NCBI RefSeq assembly: GCF_021266465.1
Contig: NZ_CP089848.1
Coordinates: 2,790,001 to 2,854,000, forward strand
From: Paralcaligenes sp. KSB-10
Lineage (GTDB): Bacteria > Pseudomonadota > Gammaproteobacteria > Burkholderiales > Burkholderiaceae_B
Direction: 5' to 3'
Length of the DNA stretch: 64,000 bases
Shown here: positions 1-8,381 of the stretch, piece by piece
How the letters are laid out: every line of letters starts with the position of its first letter
Numbering within the stretch: the first letter of the stretch is position 1
The notes under the pieces: generated by a model
Seen by the model: only the letters and a program-made list of their open reading frames with translations
Told to the model about the DNA's origin: nothing
Databases searched by the model: none
Made by a program: the position numbers and the translations under genes

Positions 1-301
1 TTGAAGTCTACCGGAACCGATATGCTACCTTCCTGATTCCGCATCCAATTCTGGATTCTTGTTTATTGTTGCTCGAGCGCGGATCCACGCTACCCACTGG
101 CAGCGCCCTTCATAACGGGATCCATCCGCCCGCCCCGCACACGCCGCGGCGCATTGTTATAGTCGATTGCATGATAGGTTCTGAATTCATCAATGTCAAC
201 TATATGACTTGTATCAATGGAACGCTTTTTACTATAATCCTGGAAAACCGGCCTCGTCATTAAAATGACGCTTTCCCATATTAAACAAATAGTGCTAAAC
301 C
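1..301. other. Left-edge intergenic region upstream of the gntR-type gene
   Basis: No convincing gene is seen. The only open frame (66-263) has no family resemblance. The right half is AT-rich and probably carries the promoter of the GntR-type gene at 302. It includes a perfect inverted repeat, listed separately. The region continues beyond the window edge, so what lies upstream is unknown. Confidence 0.5.
255..270. promoter_or_regulatory. Inverted repeat upstream of the GntR-type regulator, possible operator
   Basis: CGTCATT-AA-AATGACG is a perfect 7+7 bp palindrome ending 31 bp before the start codon at 302. GntR-family regulators commonly bind short palindromes in their own promoter, so autoregulation is plausible. 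The site is seen directly; its function is inferred. Confidence 0.4.
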
Positions 302-1042
302 ATGCGTGAATATGCTCCGTCTTCGAGCGTCGGCCTGACTTTATACAAATTGGTCAAGCGCCAGATGCTGGCCGGACTGTCGGCCGGGGAATGGAAACCC
401 GGCGAAGTCATCCCTGCCGAAAAACAGCTTAGCCAGCGCTTCGATGTGTCGATCGGCACCTTGCGCAAAGCCATCGACGAACTGGTCGCTGAAAACATCC
501 TGATCCGACACCAGGGCCGCGGCACTTTTGTGGCCATGCACAGCCGCGAACAGCATCTGTTCCATTTTTTCAATGTCGTGCGCCACGACGGCCTAAAGGC
601 CCCGCCCGACGTGGCGCTGGTTCAGTTTGCCAAAACCAGGGCCGATAAAAAAACTTGCGAGAAACTGGGTATCGCCAGCAGCGCCAAGGTTTTCAAGCTG
701 ACCAACGTGCTCAGGCTGAACAACGCGCCGGTACAGGTGGATGAAATAACTGTGCCGGAAGCCCTGTTCGCCGGGCTCAGCGAATCGCAGTTGCGAAACC
801 GCCCCAGCACCTTGTACAGCCTGTACCAAGAGGCCTTCGGCCTGAACGTCATCCGCATCGACGAGCGCGTGCGCGCAACGCCGGCCGATGAAGAACAGGC
901 CAGGCTGCTTGGCATAGCGCCCGGCACCGCACTGCTGCAAATACACCGGATTGCCTTTTCCTATAACAACCAGCCCATCGAATGCCGCGTGTCTTATCTT
1001 GACACGCGGCACTACGAGTATTGCCCCAGAGTGGCGCAATAA
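302..1042 (+). CDS. GntR family (HutC/UTRA type) transcriptional regulator
   Basis: A 246-residue DNA-binding regulator of the GntR family, HutC subfamily. Residues about 12-80 form the winged helix-turn-helix, ending in the typical 'HQGRGTFV' wing. Residues about 95-240 form a UTRA effector-binding domain with the usual 'PGTALLQIHRIAF' region. Length is normal for the family. Such proteins sense small metabolites such as sugars or organic acids. It converges on the LysR gene at 1064-1969 with a 21 bp gap, so its targets are probably itself or genes left of the window. A perfect palindrome at 255-270 may be its operator. The effector cannot be named from sequence. Confidence 0.9.
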   Translation: MREYAPSSSVGLTLYKLVKRQMLAGLSAGEWKPGEVIPAEKQLSQRFDVSIGTLRKAIDELVAENILIRHQGRGTFVAMHSREQHLFHFFNVVRHDGLKAPPDVALVQFAKTRADKKTCEKLGIASSAKVFKLTNVLRLNNAPVQVDEITVPEALFAGLSESQLRNRPSTLYSLYQEAFGLNVIRIDERVRATPADEEQARLLGIAPGTALLQIHRIAFSYNNQPIECRVSYLDTRHYEYCPRVAQ

Positions 1043-1063
1043 GGCTTTTGCCCAATAAAGCTT

Positions 1064-1969
1064 TTATTTGCCTGGCCGAATCTGCGCCGCGGCCGAGAAA
1101 TAGGACTTTATTTCGCTGGTAAAGCTCAGCCTGAAGTGACTCTGCCGTTCCAGCAATCCCACGCGCCGGCATATTTGCACATCGGGCAATTCAATGACCC
1201 GCAAGCGCCGGTCGTTGGCCCAGTCCACATTGGCCAGCTTTGGAACAATCGAGCCGCCAAAGCCTTGCCTGACCAATTCAATAATCGTCTCGATCGAATT
1301 GAGTTCCATCTCTTCGTTGGGTTTGGCCGCAAAGGATTCCAGAACCTTCTGCACCAATTGGCCGGTCCAGGTACGCCGGTCGAAACGCAGAAACGGCAGC
1401 GTCGCCAGCACCTCATCGGGTGTGAGCGAAGAATCGACCGCCTCCGGTGATTGACTGGGCACGATCAACACCATGGGCTCCGTGTAAAGAGGCGTCCAGA
1501 TCAATTCCGAGCTTAACAACACCGGAGATTGCGTCACAACGGCGGCGTCCAGCTCTCCCCTTTGCACCTTGTCGGCAAATTCGCTGGACAAACCGGCGTA
1601 CAGTTTTACATTCAAGCCCGGATGCTTTTTCTTGATGGCCCTCAAGGCATCCGAAAACGCCCCCATGAGCGCGGACACCAGGGCTCCCACCGCAACAGGC
1701 CCGGACAGCTCGCCATCGTCATGGCTACTTGCCAAGGCATCGTAAGCCCTGACGATGGCCTGGACTTCCGCGACTTTTGCCTGGCCCTGGGGGCTGAGCA
1801 CGGCCGAGCGCCCGGTCCGGACGAATAATTCGCAATTGAGCGCCTGTTCCAGCGTCTTTATCTGCAAGCCGACCGCCGCCGCGGTCAGGCCTATTTCCGC
1901 CCCCGCCGCCGCGAACGTGCCGTAGCGCACCACCGCCAGAAAGGTTCTAAGCGTTCGAATCGACGACAT
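1064..1969 (-). CDS. LysR family transcriptional regulator
   Basis: A 301-residue LysR-type regulator. The N-terminal helix-turn-helix occupies residues about 4-62 (FLAVVRYGTFAAAG...), followed by the periplasmic-binding-protein-like effector domain. Length is standard. It lies directly downstream of, and on the same strand as, the class II aldolase gene at 2015-2761 (45 bp gap), so it may be cotranscribed with and control that gene. LysR proteins more often sit divergent from their targets, so this assignment is inference. The effector is unknown. Confidence 0.9.
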   Translation of the reverse strand: MSSIRTLRTFLAVVRYGTFAAAGAEIGLTAAAVGLQIKTLEQALNCELFVRTGRSAVLSPQGQAKVAEVQAIVRAYDALASSHDDGELSGPVAVGALVSALMGAFSDALRAIKKKHPGLNVKLYAGLSSEFADKVQRGELDAAVVTQSPVLLSSELIWTPLYTEPMVLIVPSQSPEAVDSSLTPDEVLATLPFLRFDRRTWTGQLVQKVLESFAAKPNEEMELNSIETIIELVRQGFGGSIVPKLANVDWANDRRLRVIELPDVQICRRVGLLERQSHFRLSFTSEIKSYFSAAAQIRPGK

Positions 1970-2014
1970 ACATGCCCGCGCCCGGAAAAGTACTGCCCGG
2001 CATCGTATCAGCGT

Positions 2015-2761
2015 TCAATTTTTATAGCCCGGATCGCGGCGATCCAGATAACGGAGCATGGCCGGCCACTCCATGATTCCGAACGGACGGCGCGTAGTGG
2101 GCAAATACAAATGATGCGTCTTGTTGACCACCTGTTCGGATGGAATGATCAACTCGGTACCCGAGGCCATCGCATCGACCTGGGCCCGGCAGGCCATTTC
2201 CAGCCAGTACATGGTGTTGAACGCCTCGGCCACTGTGGGCGACGCGACCAGCAGGCCATGGTTTCTTAATATCATCGCATCCTGCGTGCCCAAATCGGCC
2301 ACCAGCCGGGACTGCTCGTCCAGATCGATCGCCACACTTTCATAGTCGTGGTAGGCGATATCCTTGAAGCGCATGGCCGTCTGGGTCAGAGGCAGCAGGC
2401 CGACCTCCATCGCCGACACGGCCATCCCCGCCCGGCTGTGGGTATGAATGACACAGGCCACATCGCGCCTTGCTCCATGCACCGCGCTGTGGATGACGTA
2501 GCCCGCCTGATTCATTTCATAATCGGCATGGGGATTATGCAGTATCTCGCCCTGCACATTGATCTTGATCAGGCTGGAGGCTGTGATCTCTTCGTACATG
2601 AAGCCATACGGATTGATGAGAATCTCATCGCCCGCCCCGGGTATGCGCGCCGTGATGTGGTTATAAATGAGATCGCTCATGCCGAATAAAGGCATGAGCC
2701 TGTAACACGCCGCCAGATCGACCCTGGCCTTCCATTCAACATCGCTGAACGCGTGCGTCAT
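2015..2761 (-). CDS. Class II aldolase/adducin family protein
   Basis: A 248-residue protein of the class II (zinc-dependent) aldolase/adducin fold. The metal-binding histidines are visible as 'VIHTHSRAG' (residues about 113-121) and a later 'RNHGLLV'. The N-terminal phosphate/substrate loop region reads 'NHITARIPG...INPYGFMYEE'. Relatives cleave or epimerise fuculose- or ribulose-phosphate or act on unphosphorylated 3-hydroxy acids; the substrate cannot be fixed here. It lies between the LysR gene and the DUF1993 gene on the same strand. The setting suggests carbohydrate or hydroxy-acid catabolism. Confidence 0.85.
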   Translation of the reverse strand: MTHAFSDVEWKARVDLAACYRLMPLFGMSDLIYNHITARIPGAGDEILINPYGFMYEEITASSLIKINVQGEILHNPHADYEMNQAGYVIHSAVHGARRDVACVIHTHSRAGMAVSAMEVGLLPLTQTAMRFKDIAYHDYESVAIDLDEQSRLVADLGTQDAMILRNHGLLVASPTVAEAFNTMYWLEMACRAQVDAMASGTELIIPSEQVVNKTHHLYLPTTRRPFGIMEWPAMLRYLDRRDPGYKN

Positions 2762-2804
2762 TTTTGCGTACTCCTGCTTGCTTGCCGAGGCTGGCCGCCC
2801 CGCG

Positions 2805-3314
2805 TCAGGCCTGGCCCATGTAGTCGCGCTTGCCTATCTCGACACCGTTGTGCCGCAAAATCGCGTAGGCCGCGGTGACGTGAAAGAAAAACTGCGGCAG
2901 GCTGTACGTCAACAGGTACGACTGGCCGGTAAACCTCTTTTCCTTGGGTGTGCCAGGGCGTAGAACGATCTCGCGCTCTTCATTGCCATCGATCTGCGCG
3001 GCGGTAAGCCCTTCGACAAAGGCAAGGGTCTTGCCGATCAGCGCATGAAGCTCGGAAAATGTTTTTTCAGTATCTTCGAATTTGGGTATATCCACCCCGG
3101 CCAGGCGCGCACAAGCCCCGCGGGCGAAATCGCCGGCAATCTGCACTTGTTTGACCAAGGGGAACATATCGGGGAAAAGCCGAGCCTGCAGCAAGGCGTT
3201 CGGGTCGATGCCCTTGGCGGCAATATGCGCTTCCGCCTTGCCCAGCACAGCGTCGAGCGCGCTTAGCATCTGTTTGAAAACGGGAACCGTGGTTGCGTAG
3301 AGAGAAATAGTCAT
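2805..3314 (-). CDS. DUF1993 family protein
   Basis: A 169-residue protein matching the DUF1993 family, small helical-bundle proteins related to the DinB/YfiT fold. Typical features are the N-terminal 'TVPVFKQML', the central 'FPDMFPLVKQVQ' and the C-terminal 'FFFHVTAAYAILRHNGVEIGK'. No catalytic function is established for the family. It lies 43 bp upstream of the aldolase gene on the same strand and may be in one transcript with it. No signal peptide or membrane segment is apparent. Confidence 0.85.
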   Translation of the reverse strand: MTISLYATTVPVFKQMLSALDAVLGKAEAHIAAKGIDPNALLQARLFPDMFPLVKQVQIAGDFARGACARLAGVDIPKFEDTEKTFSELHALIGKTLAFVEGLTAAQIDGNEEREIVLRPGTPKEKRFTGQSYLLTYSLPQFFFHVTAAYAILRHNGVEIGKRDYMGQA

Positions 3315-3421
3315 GGTATTTCCTAGGTGATAAGTGAGTTGATTATAGGCATCTGGCGGAAAATATCCGAAATGGCGCTACGCAAAGCAATAGATGGCCT
3401 TGCCTCTTGCAGAACCACGCA

Positions 3422-4255
3422 TCAGCGATGCGCCACCTTGGCATACTCCAGCGCGATCCGTCGGCTCAGTTCGTGCAGTTCCTCGGCGCAGACAGGTTCC
3501 TGGGCTTTGGGCATGGCGGCGGCGGGACAGGCGCGCGCAAGGCTTCCGATCAGGCGCTGGTCGTCGGGCAAAAGAATAGGCACCGCCACGCCCATGACAA
3601 ACGGCGTGATCTGCCCATGGCTGGTCGCGAATCCGGCGCGGCGGATAGCGGCCATATTACGGCGGAATTCATTCCAGTTGGTTCCCAGGCCGGCCGCCTT
3701 GATTTCGCCTTCGTCGCGCAAATAGGTTTGCCGGATGCGGTGCTGCGAAAGATAAGGCAGCATGGCAAGCGACGCCGCGCCCTGGAACAGCGAAAAAGGT
3801 ATGCCCCGCGCCCGGCGCATGGTAAGGCGCTGGCCGTTATGCTCCAGCATATCGGGCCCTACCTTGTAGATGCACAGCACCTTGTCGTTATACAGGCTGT
3901 GCAACAACAAGGCGCTGTTGTCGCAATGCTGCTCGCTCAATACGGTCCGGCCGGCGCGATAAAGCGGATCGGTCAGCGCCGCCAACCGTTCCAGTTCGAT
4001 AATGCGCGGCCCAAGGCTGTACGCCCCGGCGGAGGCCGGCGTCACCAGGCCGGCATCGGACAGCTCCTTGATGTAGCGGTAGGCCGTGGATCGCGTGTAT
4101 CCCAGGGCCGCCGTAATGTCCTCGACGGCCACGAGCGGCGTCGCAACCGAAAACATGCCCAGAATGTCGAGCGCGCGGGTGAGGCTGGAAGAAGTGTCTT
4201 TCGGGTTCAAGGTCACGAGCGTAGTTAGCCAATCAGCTGTGGATTGTAAAGGCAT
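3422..4255 (-). CDS. IclR family transcriptional regulator
   Basis: A 277-residue IclR-type regulator. The winged helix-turn-helix lies at residues about 20-85 ('SSSLTRALDILGMF' then 'AALGYTRSTAYRYIKEL'), followed by the IclR effector domain ending near 'LSRRIALEYAKVA'. It is divergent from the RraA operon that starts at 4389, with 133 bp between them. The shared region holds an AT-rich palindrome (4297-4318) and a promoter-like element for the operon. It is the obvious candidate regulator of the RraA/SMP-30/Bug/dehydrogenase/NIPSNAP genes. Confidence 0.92.
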   Translation of the reverse strand: MPLQSTADWLTTLVTLNPKDTSSSLTRALDILGMFSVATPLVAVEDITAALGYTRSTAYRYIKELSDAGLVTPASAGAYSLGPRIIELERLAALTDPLYRAGRTVLSEQHCDNSALLLHSLYNDKVLCIYKVGPDMLEHNGQRLTMRRARGIPFSLFQGAASLAMLPYLSQHRIRQTYLRDEGEIKAAGLGTNWNEFRRNMAAIRRAGFATSHGQITPFVMGVAVPILLPDDQRLIGSLARACPAAAMPKAQEPVCAEELHELSRRIALEYAKVAHR

Positions 4256-4296
4256 AAGCCGTCATTCCGGGATTGATTTGGAACCATCCTTGAAAT

Positions 4297-4318
4297 TGGG
4301 TTTTTATTAAAAATCCCA
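4297..4318. promoter_or_regulatory. AT-rich palindrome in the iclR-rraA divergent region, possible operator
   Basis: TGGGTTTTT-ATT-AAAAATCCCA is a near-perfect inverted repeat, one base longer in the right arm, between the divergent IclR gene and the RraA operon. Its position fits an IclR-type operator serving both directions. Function is inferred. Confidence 0.4.
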
Positions 4319-4331
4319 TTAAACAGGATTA

Positions 4332-4360
4332 TTGATAAAATCAAAATAACAGGATAGTAT
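4332..4360 (+). promoter_or_regulatory. Sigma-70-like promoter for the RraA operon
   Basis: TTGATA at 4332-4337 (five of six matches to the -35 consensus) is followed after 17 bp by TAGTAT at 4355-4360 (four of six to -10). The predicted transcript start would be about 20 bp before the ATG at 4389. The palindrome at 4297-4318 lies just upstream, suited to regulation by IclR. Confidence 0.45.
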
Positions 4361-4388
4361 AAAAAAGACAGATTACCAGACCAAGCAC

Positions 4389-5120
4389 ATGAGCACCAAA
4401 AAACTGACCGGCCGCGTACCGGCTGAAGCAATCCGGCGCATGACGCTGACGCGCCTGCCGGCGGAACTGCTGCAGCGCTATGCGCGCATAGACGACCTGA
4501 CCGGCACCCTTTCCGACGCCATGGACAAATTGGGCATGGCCGGCGCGATTCCCGCATCCGTGCTGGCGCCCACGCTAAGTCGAAAACGCCTGGTGGGCCA
4601 GGCCGTGACCGTGCGAAACGTCGAGCGCAGCGAAAGCCCCGCACATGCCGCCGCAAGCGGCATCGGGAAAATGGGCGAGCACGAAGCCTATAACCTGGCC
4701 GAGCCTGGCGACGTGGTGGTCATCGAAGGCCTTGCCGGCGTCTCGAACATGGGAGGCCAGTCGGCCACGGTCGCGCACCGGGCGGGCTGCGCGGGCGCCA
4801 TCATCGACGGGTCGTTTCGCGACCCCGGCGCCTCGCGCGAGCGCGACTTCCCGATCTGGTCGCGCGGCGTCACCCCCCTTACCGGCAAATGGCGCCTGGA
4901 AACAGTGGAAATCAATGGCCGGGTGCGCATCGCCGGCATCAGCGTCGACGCCGGCGATCTCGTCGCCGCGGATGAGGCGGGCATCGTCTTCGTGCCCTAC
5001 GCCCACGCGCATGCCGTGCTTGCCGAAGCCGAAAAAATCGACGCGGGCGACAGCCGTCAAAAAGCCGACATCGCCGCCGGGATCGACCTGGCGACGCTGG
5101 CCGCCACAAAATACAAGTAA
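4389..5120 (+). CDS. RraA-type aldolase/decarboxylase family protein (HMG/CHA aldolase-like)
   Basis: A 243-residue protein of the RraA superfamily, which includes 4-hydroxy-4-methyl-2-oxoglutarate and 4-carboxy-4-hydroxy-2-oxoadipate aldolases and the RNase E inhibitor RraA. The catalytic-type 'DGSFRD' arginine-aspartate pair is present, preceded by 'GDVVVIEG' and a 'GGQSATVAHRAGCAGA' loop. This favours a divalent-metal aldolase or oxaloacetate decarboxylase over a pure RraA regulator. It is the first gene of the IclR-controlled operon and is followed after 16 bp by an SMP-30 lactonase. A second RraA-type protein at 60160-60846 sits in a similar gene set. Confidence 0.85.
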   Translation: MSTKKLTGRVPAEAIRRMTLTRLPAELLQRYARIDDLTGTLSDAMDKLGMAGAIPASVLAPTLSRKRLVGQAVTVRNVERSESPAHAAASGIGKMGEHEAYNLAEPGDVVVIEGLAGVSNMGGQSATVAHRAGCAGAIIDGSFRDPGASRERDFPIWSRGVTPLTGKWRLETVEINGRVRIAGISVDAGDLVAADEAGIVFVPYAHAHAVLAEAEKIDAGDSRQKADIAAGIDLATLAATKYK

Positions 5121-5136
5121 TTCCTGGAAACCGAAA

Positions 5137-6033
5137 ATGCCGATCGAAACCAATATTGACATCGACTGCGTGGTGCAGAGCGCCGATATCCTCGGTGAAG
5201 TTCCTCTCTGGTGCGGCCGCACGCGCCGCCTGTGGTGGATAGACGTGCGCCGCCCGGCGCTGCAGTCCTACGACCCAGCCACCGGCAAGCACACCGCGCA
5301 GCGCCTTCATCCCGACCTGGTGACCGGGTCGATTGCATTGCGCGAGGCGGGCGGCTTCGTGCTGGCAACCGGCACGGGCCTTTACCTGTACGACCCGGCC
5401 AGCGGCAAGGCGGCCGAGCGCATCGGCCACCCCGAGGAAGGCAAGCCCGGCATGCGCCTGAACGACGGCAAGTGCGACCGGCGCGGCCGCTTCTGGGTCG
5501 GCAGCATGCACGACGTGCAACGCGAACCGCTGGGCACGCTTTACCGGCTCGACGCCGACCACAGTTGCCACGCCATGCTCGACGATTTCGTGCTGCCCAA
5601 TGCGCTGTCATGGAGCCCGGACGACCGCACCATGTATTTCGCCGACACGCACAGGCAGATCATCTGGGCCTTCGACTACGACATCGATGACGGCGCCATC
5701 TCCAATCGACGCGTTTTCAAGGACTGGACTCATCAACTGGGCCGTCCCGACGGAGCCACCGTGGATGCCGAAGGCTTTGTCTGGAACTGCATGGTCGCCA
5801 CCGGCCATCTGGTGCGGCTGGCCCCGGACGGCCGGGTGGACCGCACGATCCAATTGCCCGTCACCAACCCCACCTGCCCGGCATTCGGGGGCGACGGACT
5901 CGACACGCTTTATATCACCAGCCACTCGCAACGCTTCACTCCCGAACAGCAAACCCGGGAACCCCTGGCTGGCGCCTTGCTGGCACTGAACGTCGGCGTA
6001 CGCGGCTTGCCCGAGCCGCGCTTCGCGGGCTGA
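5137..6033 (+). CDS. SMP-30/gluconolactonase family lactonase
   Basis: A 298-residue six-bladed beta-propeller protein of the SMP-30/gluconolactonase/LRE family, likely hydrolysing a sugar-acid lactone. Family landmarks are visible in order: 'LGEVPLW' with the metal-binding glutamate, 'RLNDGKCDRRGRFWVGSM', 'NALSWSPDDRTMYFADT' and 'RPDGATVDAEG'. The ATG at 5137 is chosen because the family begins just before the 'GEVPLW' strand; the frame is open further upstream but overlaps the RraA gene. It belongs to the operon 4389-8368. The substrate is unknown; the neighbours suggest an aldonate or aldarate route. Confidence 0.88.
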   Translation: MPIETNIDIDCVVQSADILGEVPLWCGRTRRLWWIDVRRPALQSYDPATGKHTAQRLHPDLVTGSIALREAGGFVLATGTGLYLYDPASGKAAERIGHPEEGKPGMRLNDGKCDRRGRFWVGSMHDVQREPLGTLYRLDADHSCHAMLDDFVLPNALSWSPDDRTMYFADTHRQIIWAFDYDIDDGAISNRRVFKDWTHQLGRPDGATVDAEGFVWNCMVATGHLVRLAPDGRVDRTIQLPVTNPTCPAFGGDGLDTLYITSHSQRFTPEQQTREPLAGALLALNVGVRGLPEPRFAG

Positions 6034-6071
6034 AAAAAATCACAAACTTGAAAAACCGGAGACCCACCATC

Positions 6072-7025
6072 ATGCGTAAACTCGCTTTCTGTGCGGCGCT
6101 GGCAGCCTGCACTGCCTTTTTCAACCTCCCGGCCCAGGCCACGGATACCATCAAGATCATCGTGCCCTTCTCGGCCGGCGGTCCCACAGACCAGATAGCC
6201 CGCATCATTTCCCCCAGCCTGGGCGATGCCTTGGGCAAAACCGTCATCGTCGATAATCGCGGCGGCGCCGGCGGCATCATCGGCGACAATCTGGCGGCCA
6301 AATCACCGGCCGACGGGCAGACGCTGCTCCTCACCACCTCGAGCCTGGTCATTACAGCAGGTACGACACGCCACCTGCCCTACAACCCCCGCAAGGATCT
6401 CGACCCGGTCTATCTGCTGGGCGAAGTGCAAACCATGCTGGCGGTTCGGCCGTCGCTGGGCGTCAACACACTGGCCGAACTGATCGCCAAAGCCAAGGCC
6501 ACGCCCAAAGGACTCAATTACGGCTCGACCGGCGTGGGCGGAACCATGCACATCGGCGCCGAACTGTTCAGAAAAGCGGCCAATGTACCCCTGGTACATA
6601 TTCCCTACCGCGGCGCGGCTCCCGCGCTGGTCGGCCTGATGGGCGGCTCGGTCGATCTGGTGAATGCCGATGTACCCGTGCTGCTGCCCTACATAAAGCA
6701 GGGTCGCATCAAAGGCCTGGTCATCTACGATACGAAACGCTCGCCCCTGTTGCCCGATGTCCCCACGGCCGCCGAAGCCGGCATGCCGCAACTGCAGATG
6801 ACCAACTGGTACGGCATCCTGGTGCCGGCCGGCACACCCGCCGCCACCCGCAAGCATCTTGAGGAAGCCCTGGCCAAAGTCGTGCACCAGCCCGATGTCG
6901 CGGCCAAGCTCGCCGCCGCCGGCTTCAGCAACCCACAGGGCGCCGCCGGCTTCCAGGCCCGCCTGGACCGCGATTTCGACCACTGGATTCCCTGGCTGAA
7001 AGAAGCCAATATCCACACCGATTGA
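6072..7025 (+). CDS. Tripartite tricarboxylate transporter substrate-binding protein (Bug/TctC family)
   Basis: A 317-residue periplasmic receptor of the Bug family, greatly expanded in Bordetella-type bacteria. The ATG at 6072 gives a clean signal peptide of about 24 residues (MRKLAFCAALAACTAFFNLPAQA). The mature part has the family hallmarks 'KIIVPFSAGGPTDQIARI', 'GAGGIIGDNLAAKS' and 'HIPYRGAAPAL'. No TctA/TctB membrane partner is present, as is common for orphan Bug proteins. It lies between the lactonase and the dehydrogenase in one operon and probably captures the organic acid that the operon degrades. Confidence 0.93.
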   Translation: MRKLAFCAALAACTAFFNLPAQATDTIKIIVPFSAGGPTDQIARIISPSLGDALGKTVIVDNRGGAGGIIGDNLAAKSPADGQTLLLTTSSLVITAGTTRHLPYNPRKDLDPVYLLGEVQTMLAVRPSLGVNTLAELIAKAKATPKGLNYGSTGVGGTMHIGAELFRKAANVPLVHIPYRGAAPALVGLMGGSVDLVNADVPVLLPYIKQGRIKGLVIYDTKRSPLLPDVPTAAEAGMPQLQMTNWYGILVPAGTPAATRKHLEEALAKVVHQPDVAAKLAAAGFSNPQGAAGFQARLDRDFDHWIPWLKEANIHTD

Positions 7026-7048
7026 ACGCACTTCAAGCCTTGAGCCCG

Positions 7049-7990
7049 ATGGACACGCAAACACATCTCCTGCAAATCGGCCCGCTGCCTCCGGGGCTGG
7101 AACAACTGCTGCAAACGCAATACCGCTTGCACCCTCTATGGAAAGAGGCCGACCGCGCAGGCTTTCTTGCCGAACATGCCGGCCAGTTTGCCGGCGGGGT
7201 CACCATGTCGCGCCACGGCTGCAGCGCCGACATATTCGCCAGCCTGAAAGGCGGTGTGGTGGCCTGCTTTGGCGTCGGCTACGACGGTATCGACCTGAAC
7301 GCCGCCGCACAATACGACGTACAGGTCAGCACCACGCCCAACGTGCTCAACGACTGCGTCGCCGACTGCGCATTCGGCCTGATCCTTGCCACAGCGCGCC
7401 AACTCGTCGCCGCGGACCGCCATGTCCAGGCGGGGCGCTGGGCCAGCCAGGCCTTTCCCCTTGCCTCGCGCGTCAGCGGAAAACGCCTGGGCATAGTCGG
7501 ACTGGGGCGCATCGGCGCCGCCATTGCCCGCCGCTCCAGCGGATTCGACATGGACGTGCGCTACTACGGCAGGCACCCACAAGCAGAAGTCGCCTACGGT
7601 TACGAACCCGACCTGCATGCGCTGGCCCGCTGGGCCGACTTCCTGGTCGTCGCCTGCCGCGGCGGAGCCGACACACGCCATCTGATTTCGGGCTCCGTCC
7701 TGGAGGCCCTTGGCCCACAAGGTTTTCTTGTCAATATTGCCCGCGGCAGCGTGATCGACGAAGACGCACTGGTAGAAGCCATAGCGAAAAACCGCATTGC
7801 GGGCGCCGGCCTGGATGTGTATGCCCAGGAACCCCAGGTGCCGCCCGGGCTACTGAATAACGACCGCGTCGTCGCCCTGCCGCACATTGCCGCATCAACG
7901 CGTGAAACCCGAGCCGCCATGGAACAACTGGTGGCCGACAATCTCCATTCTTTTTTCACCACGGGCCGCATCATCACGCCACCCGGCTGA
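7049..7990 (+). CDS. D-isomer-specific 2-hydroxyacid dehydrogenase family protein
   Basis: A 313-residue NAD(P)-dependent oxidoreductase. The Rossmann motif 'GIVGLGRIGAAIARR' lies mid-protein. The catalytic residues appear as the arginine in 'VACRGG', the glutamate in 'DVYAQEPQVP' and the histidine in 'LPHIAAS'. It reduces 2-keto acids such as hydroxypyruvate or glyoxylate, or oxidises the 2-hydroxy acid. The ATG at 7049 is preferred over an in-frame TTG at 7022 that overlaps the Bug gene end. It is the fourth gene in the IclR-linked operon; a paralogue lies at 60843-61775. Confidence 0.9.
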   Translation: MDTQTHLLQIGPLPPGLEQLLQTQYRLHPLWKEADRAGFLAEHAGQFAGGVTMSRHGCSADIFASLKGGVVACFGVGYDGIDLNAAAQYDVQVSTTPNVLNDCVADCAFGLILATARQLVAADRHVQAGRWASQAFPLASRVSGKRLGIVGLGRIGAAIARRSSGFDMDVRYYGRHPQAEVAYGYEPDLHALARWADFLVVACRGGADTRHLISGSVLEALGPQGFLVNIARGSVIDEDALVEAIAKNRIAGAGLDVYAQEPQVPPGLLNNDRVVALPHIAASTRETRAAMEQLVADNLHSFFTTGRIITPPG

Positions 7991-8050
7991 TGCATCGCCC
8001 ACCGGCGCTCCAACACCTTATCCAATCACCTGGCATCACAACCCACCAAC

Positions 8051-8368
8051 ATGATTTTCGAACACCGCACCTACACCGTGGCCCACGGCCAAATGGACAG
8101 CTACCTGGCCCGCTACGAAGAATTCGCCCTGCCCCTGCAGCTAAAACACCTGGGCCGCCTGCTGGGCTTTTTCGTCAGCGAAATCGGCCCGCTGAACCAA
8201 GTACTGCACATCTGGGTCTACGACGACCTGGCGGACCGCGAACGGCGCCGCGCGGCACTGGACGCCGACCCAGCCTGGCACGCATTCAAGCAGACCAATC
8301 GCGGCACCTTCGTCGAACAGAACGTGAAAATCATGCGCGGCACGCGGTTCTGCCCCAAGCTCATCTAA
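8051..8368 (+). CDS. NIPSNAP family protein
   Basis: A 105-residue protein of the NIPSNAP family, a dimeric alpha-beta-barrel fold. It begins with the characteristic 'MIFEHRTYTVAHGQM' and contains 'HIWVYDDLADRERRRAAL', close to the family pattern 'H.W.Y.s...R...R..L'. Bacterial NIPSNAP proteins have no settled reaction but often sit in catabolic operons. It is the last gene of the 4389-8368 operon, 60 bp after the dehydrogenase, and converges on the thioesterase gene with a 13 bp gap. Confidence 0.88.
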   Translation: MIFEHRTYTVAHGQMDSYLARYEEFALPLQLKHLGRLLGFFVSEIGPLNQVLHIWVYDDLADRERRRAALDADPAWHAFKQTNRGTFVEQNVKIMRGTRFCPKLI

Positions 8369-8381
8369 GCGGTGGAAAAAC

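Noticed and set aside
66-263. Open frame of 65 codons at the left edge as a gene
   Set aside because: No family resemblance, no ribosome-binding site, composition unlike the neighbouring genes.
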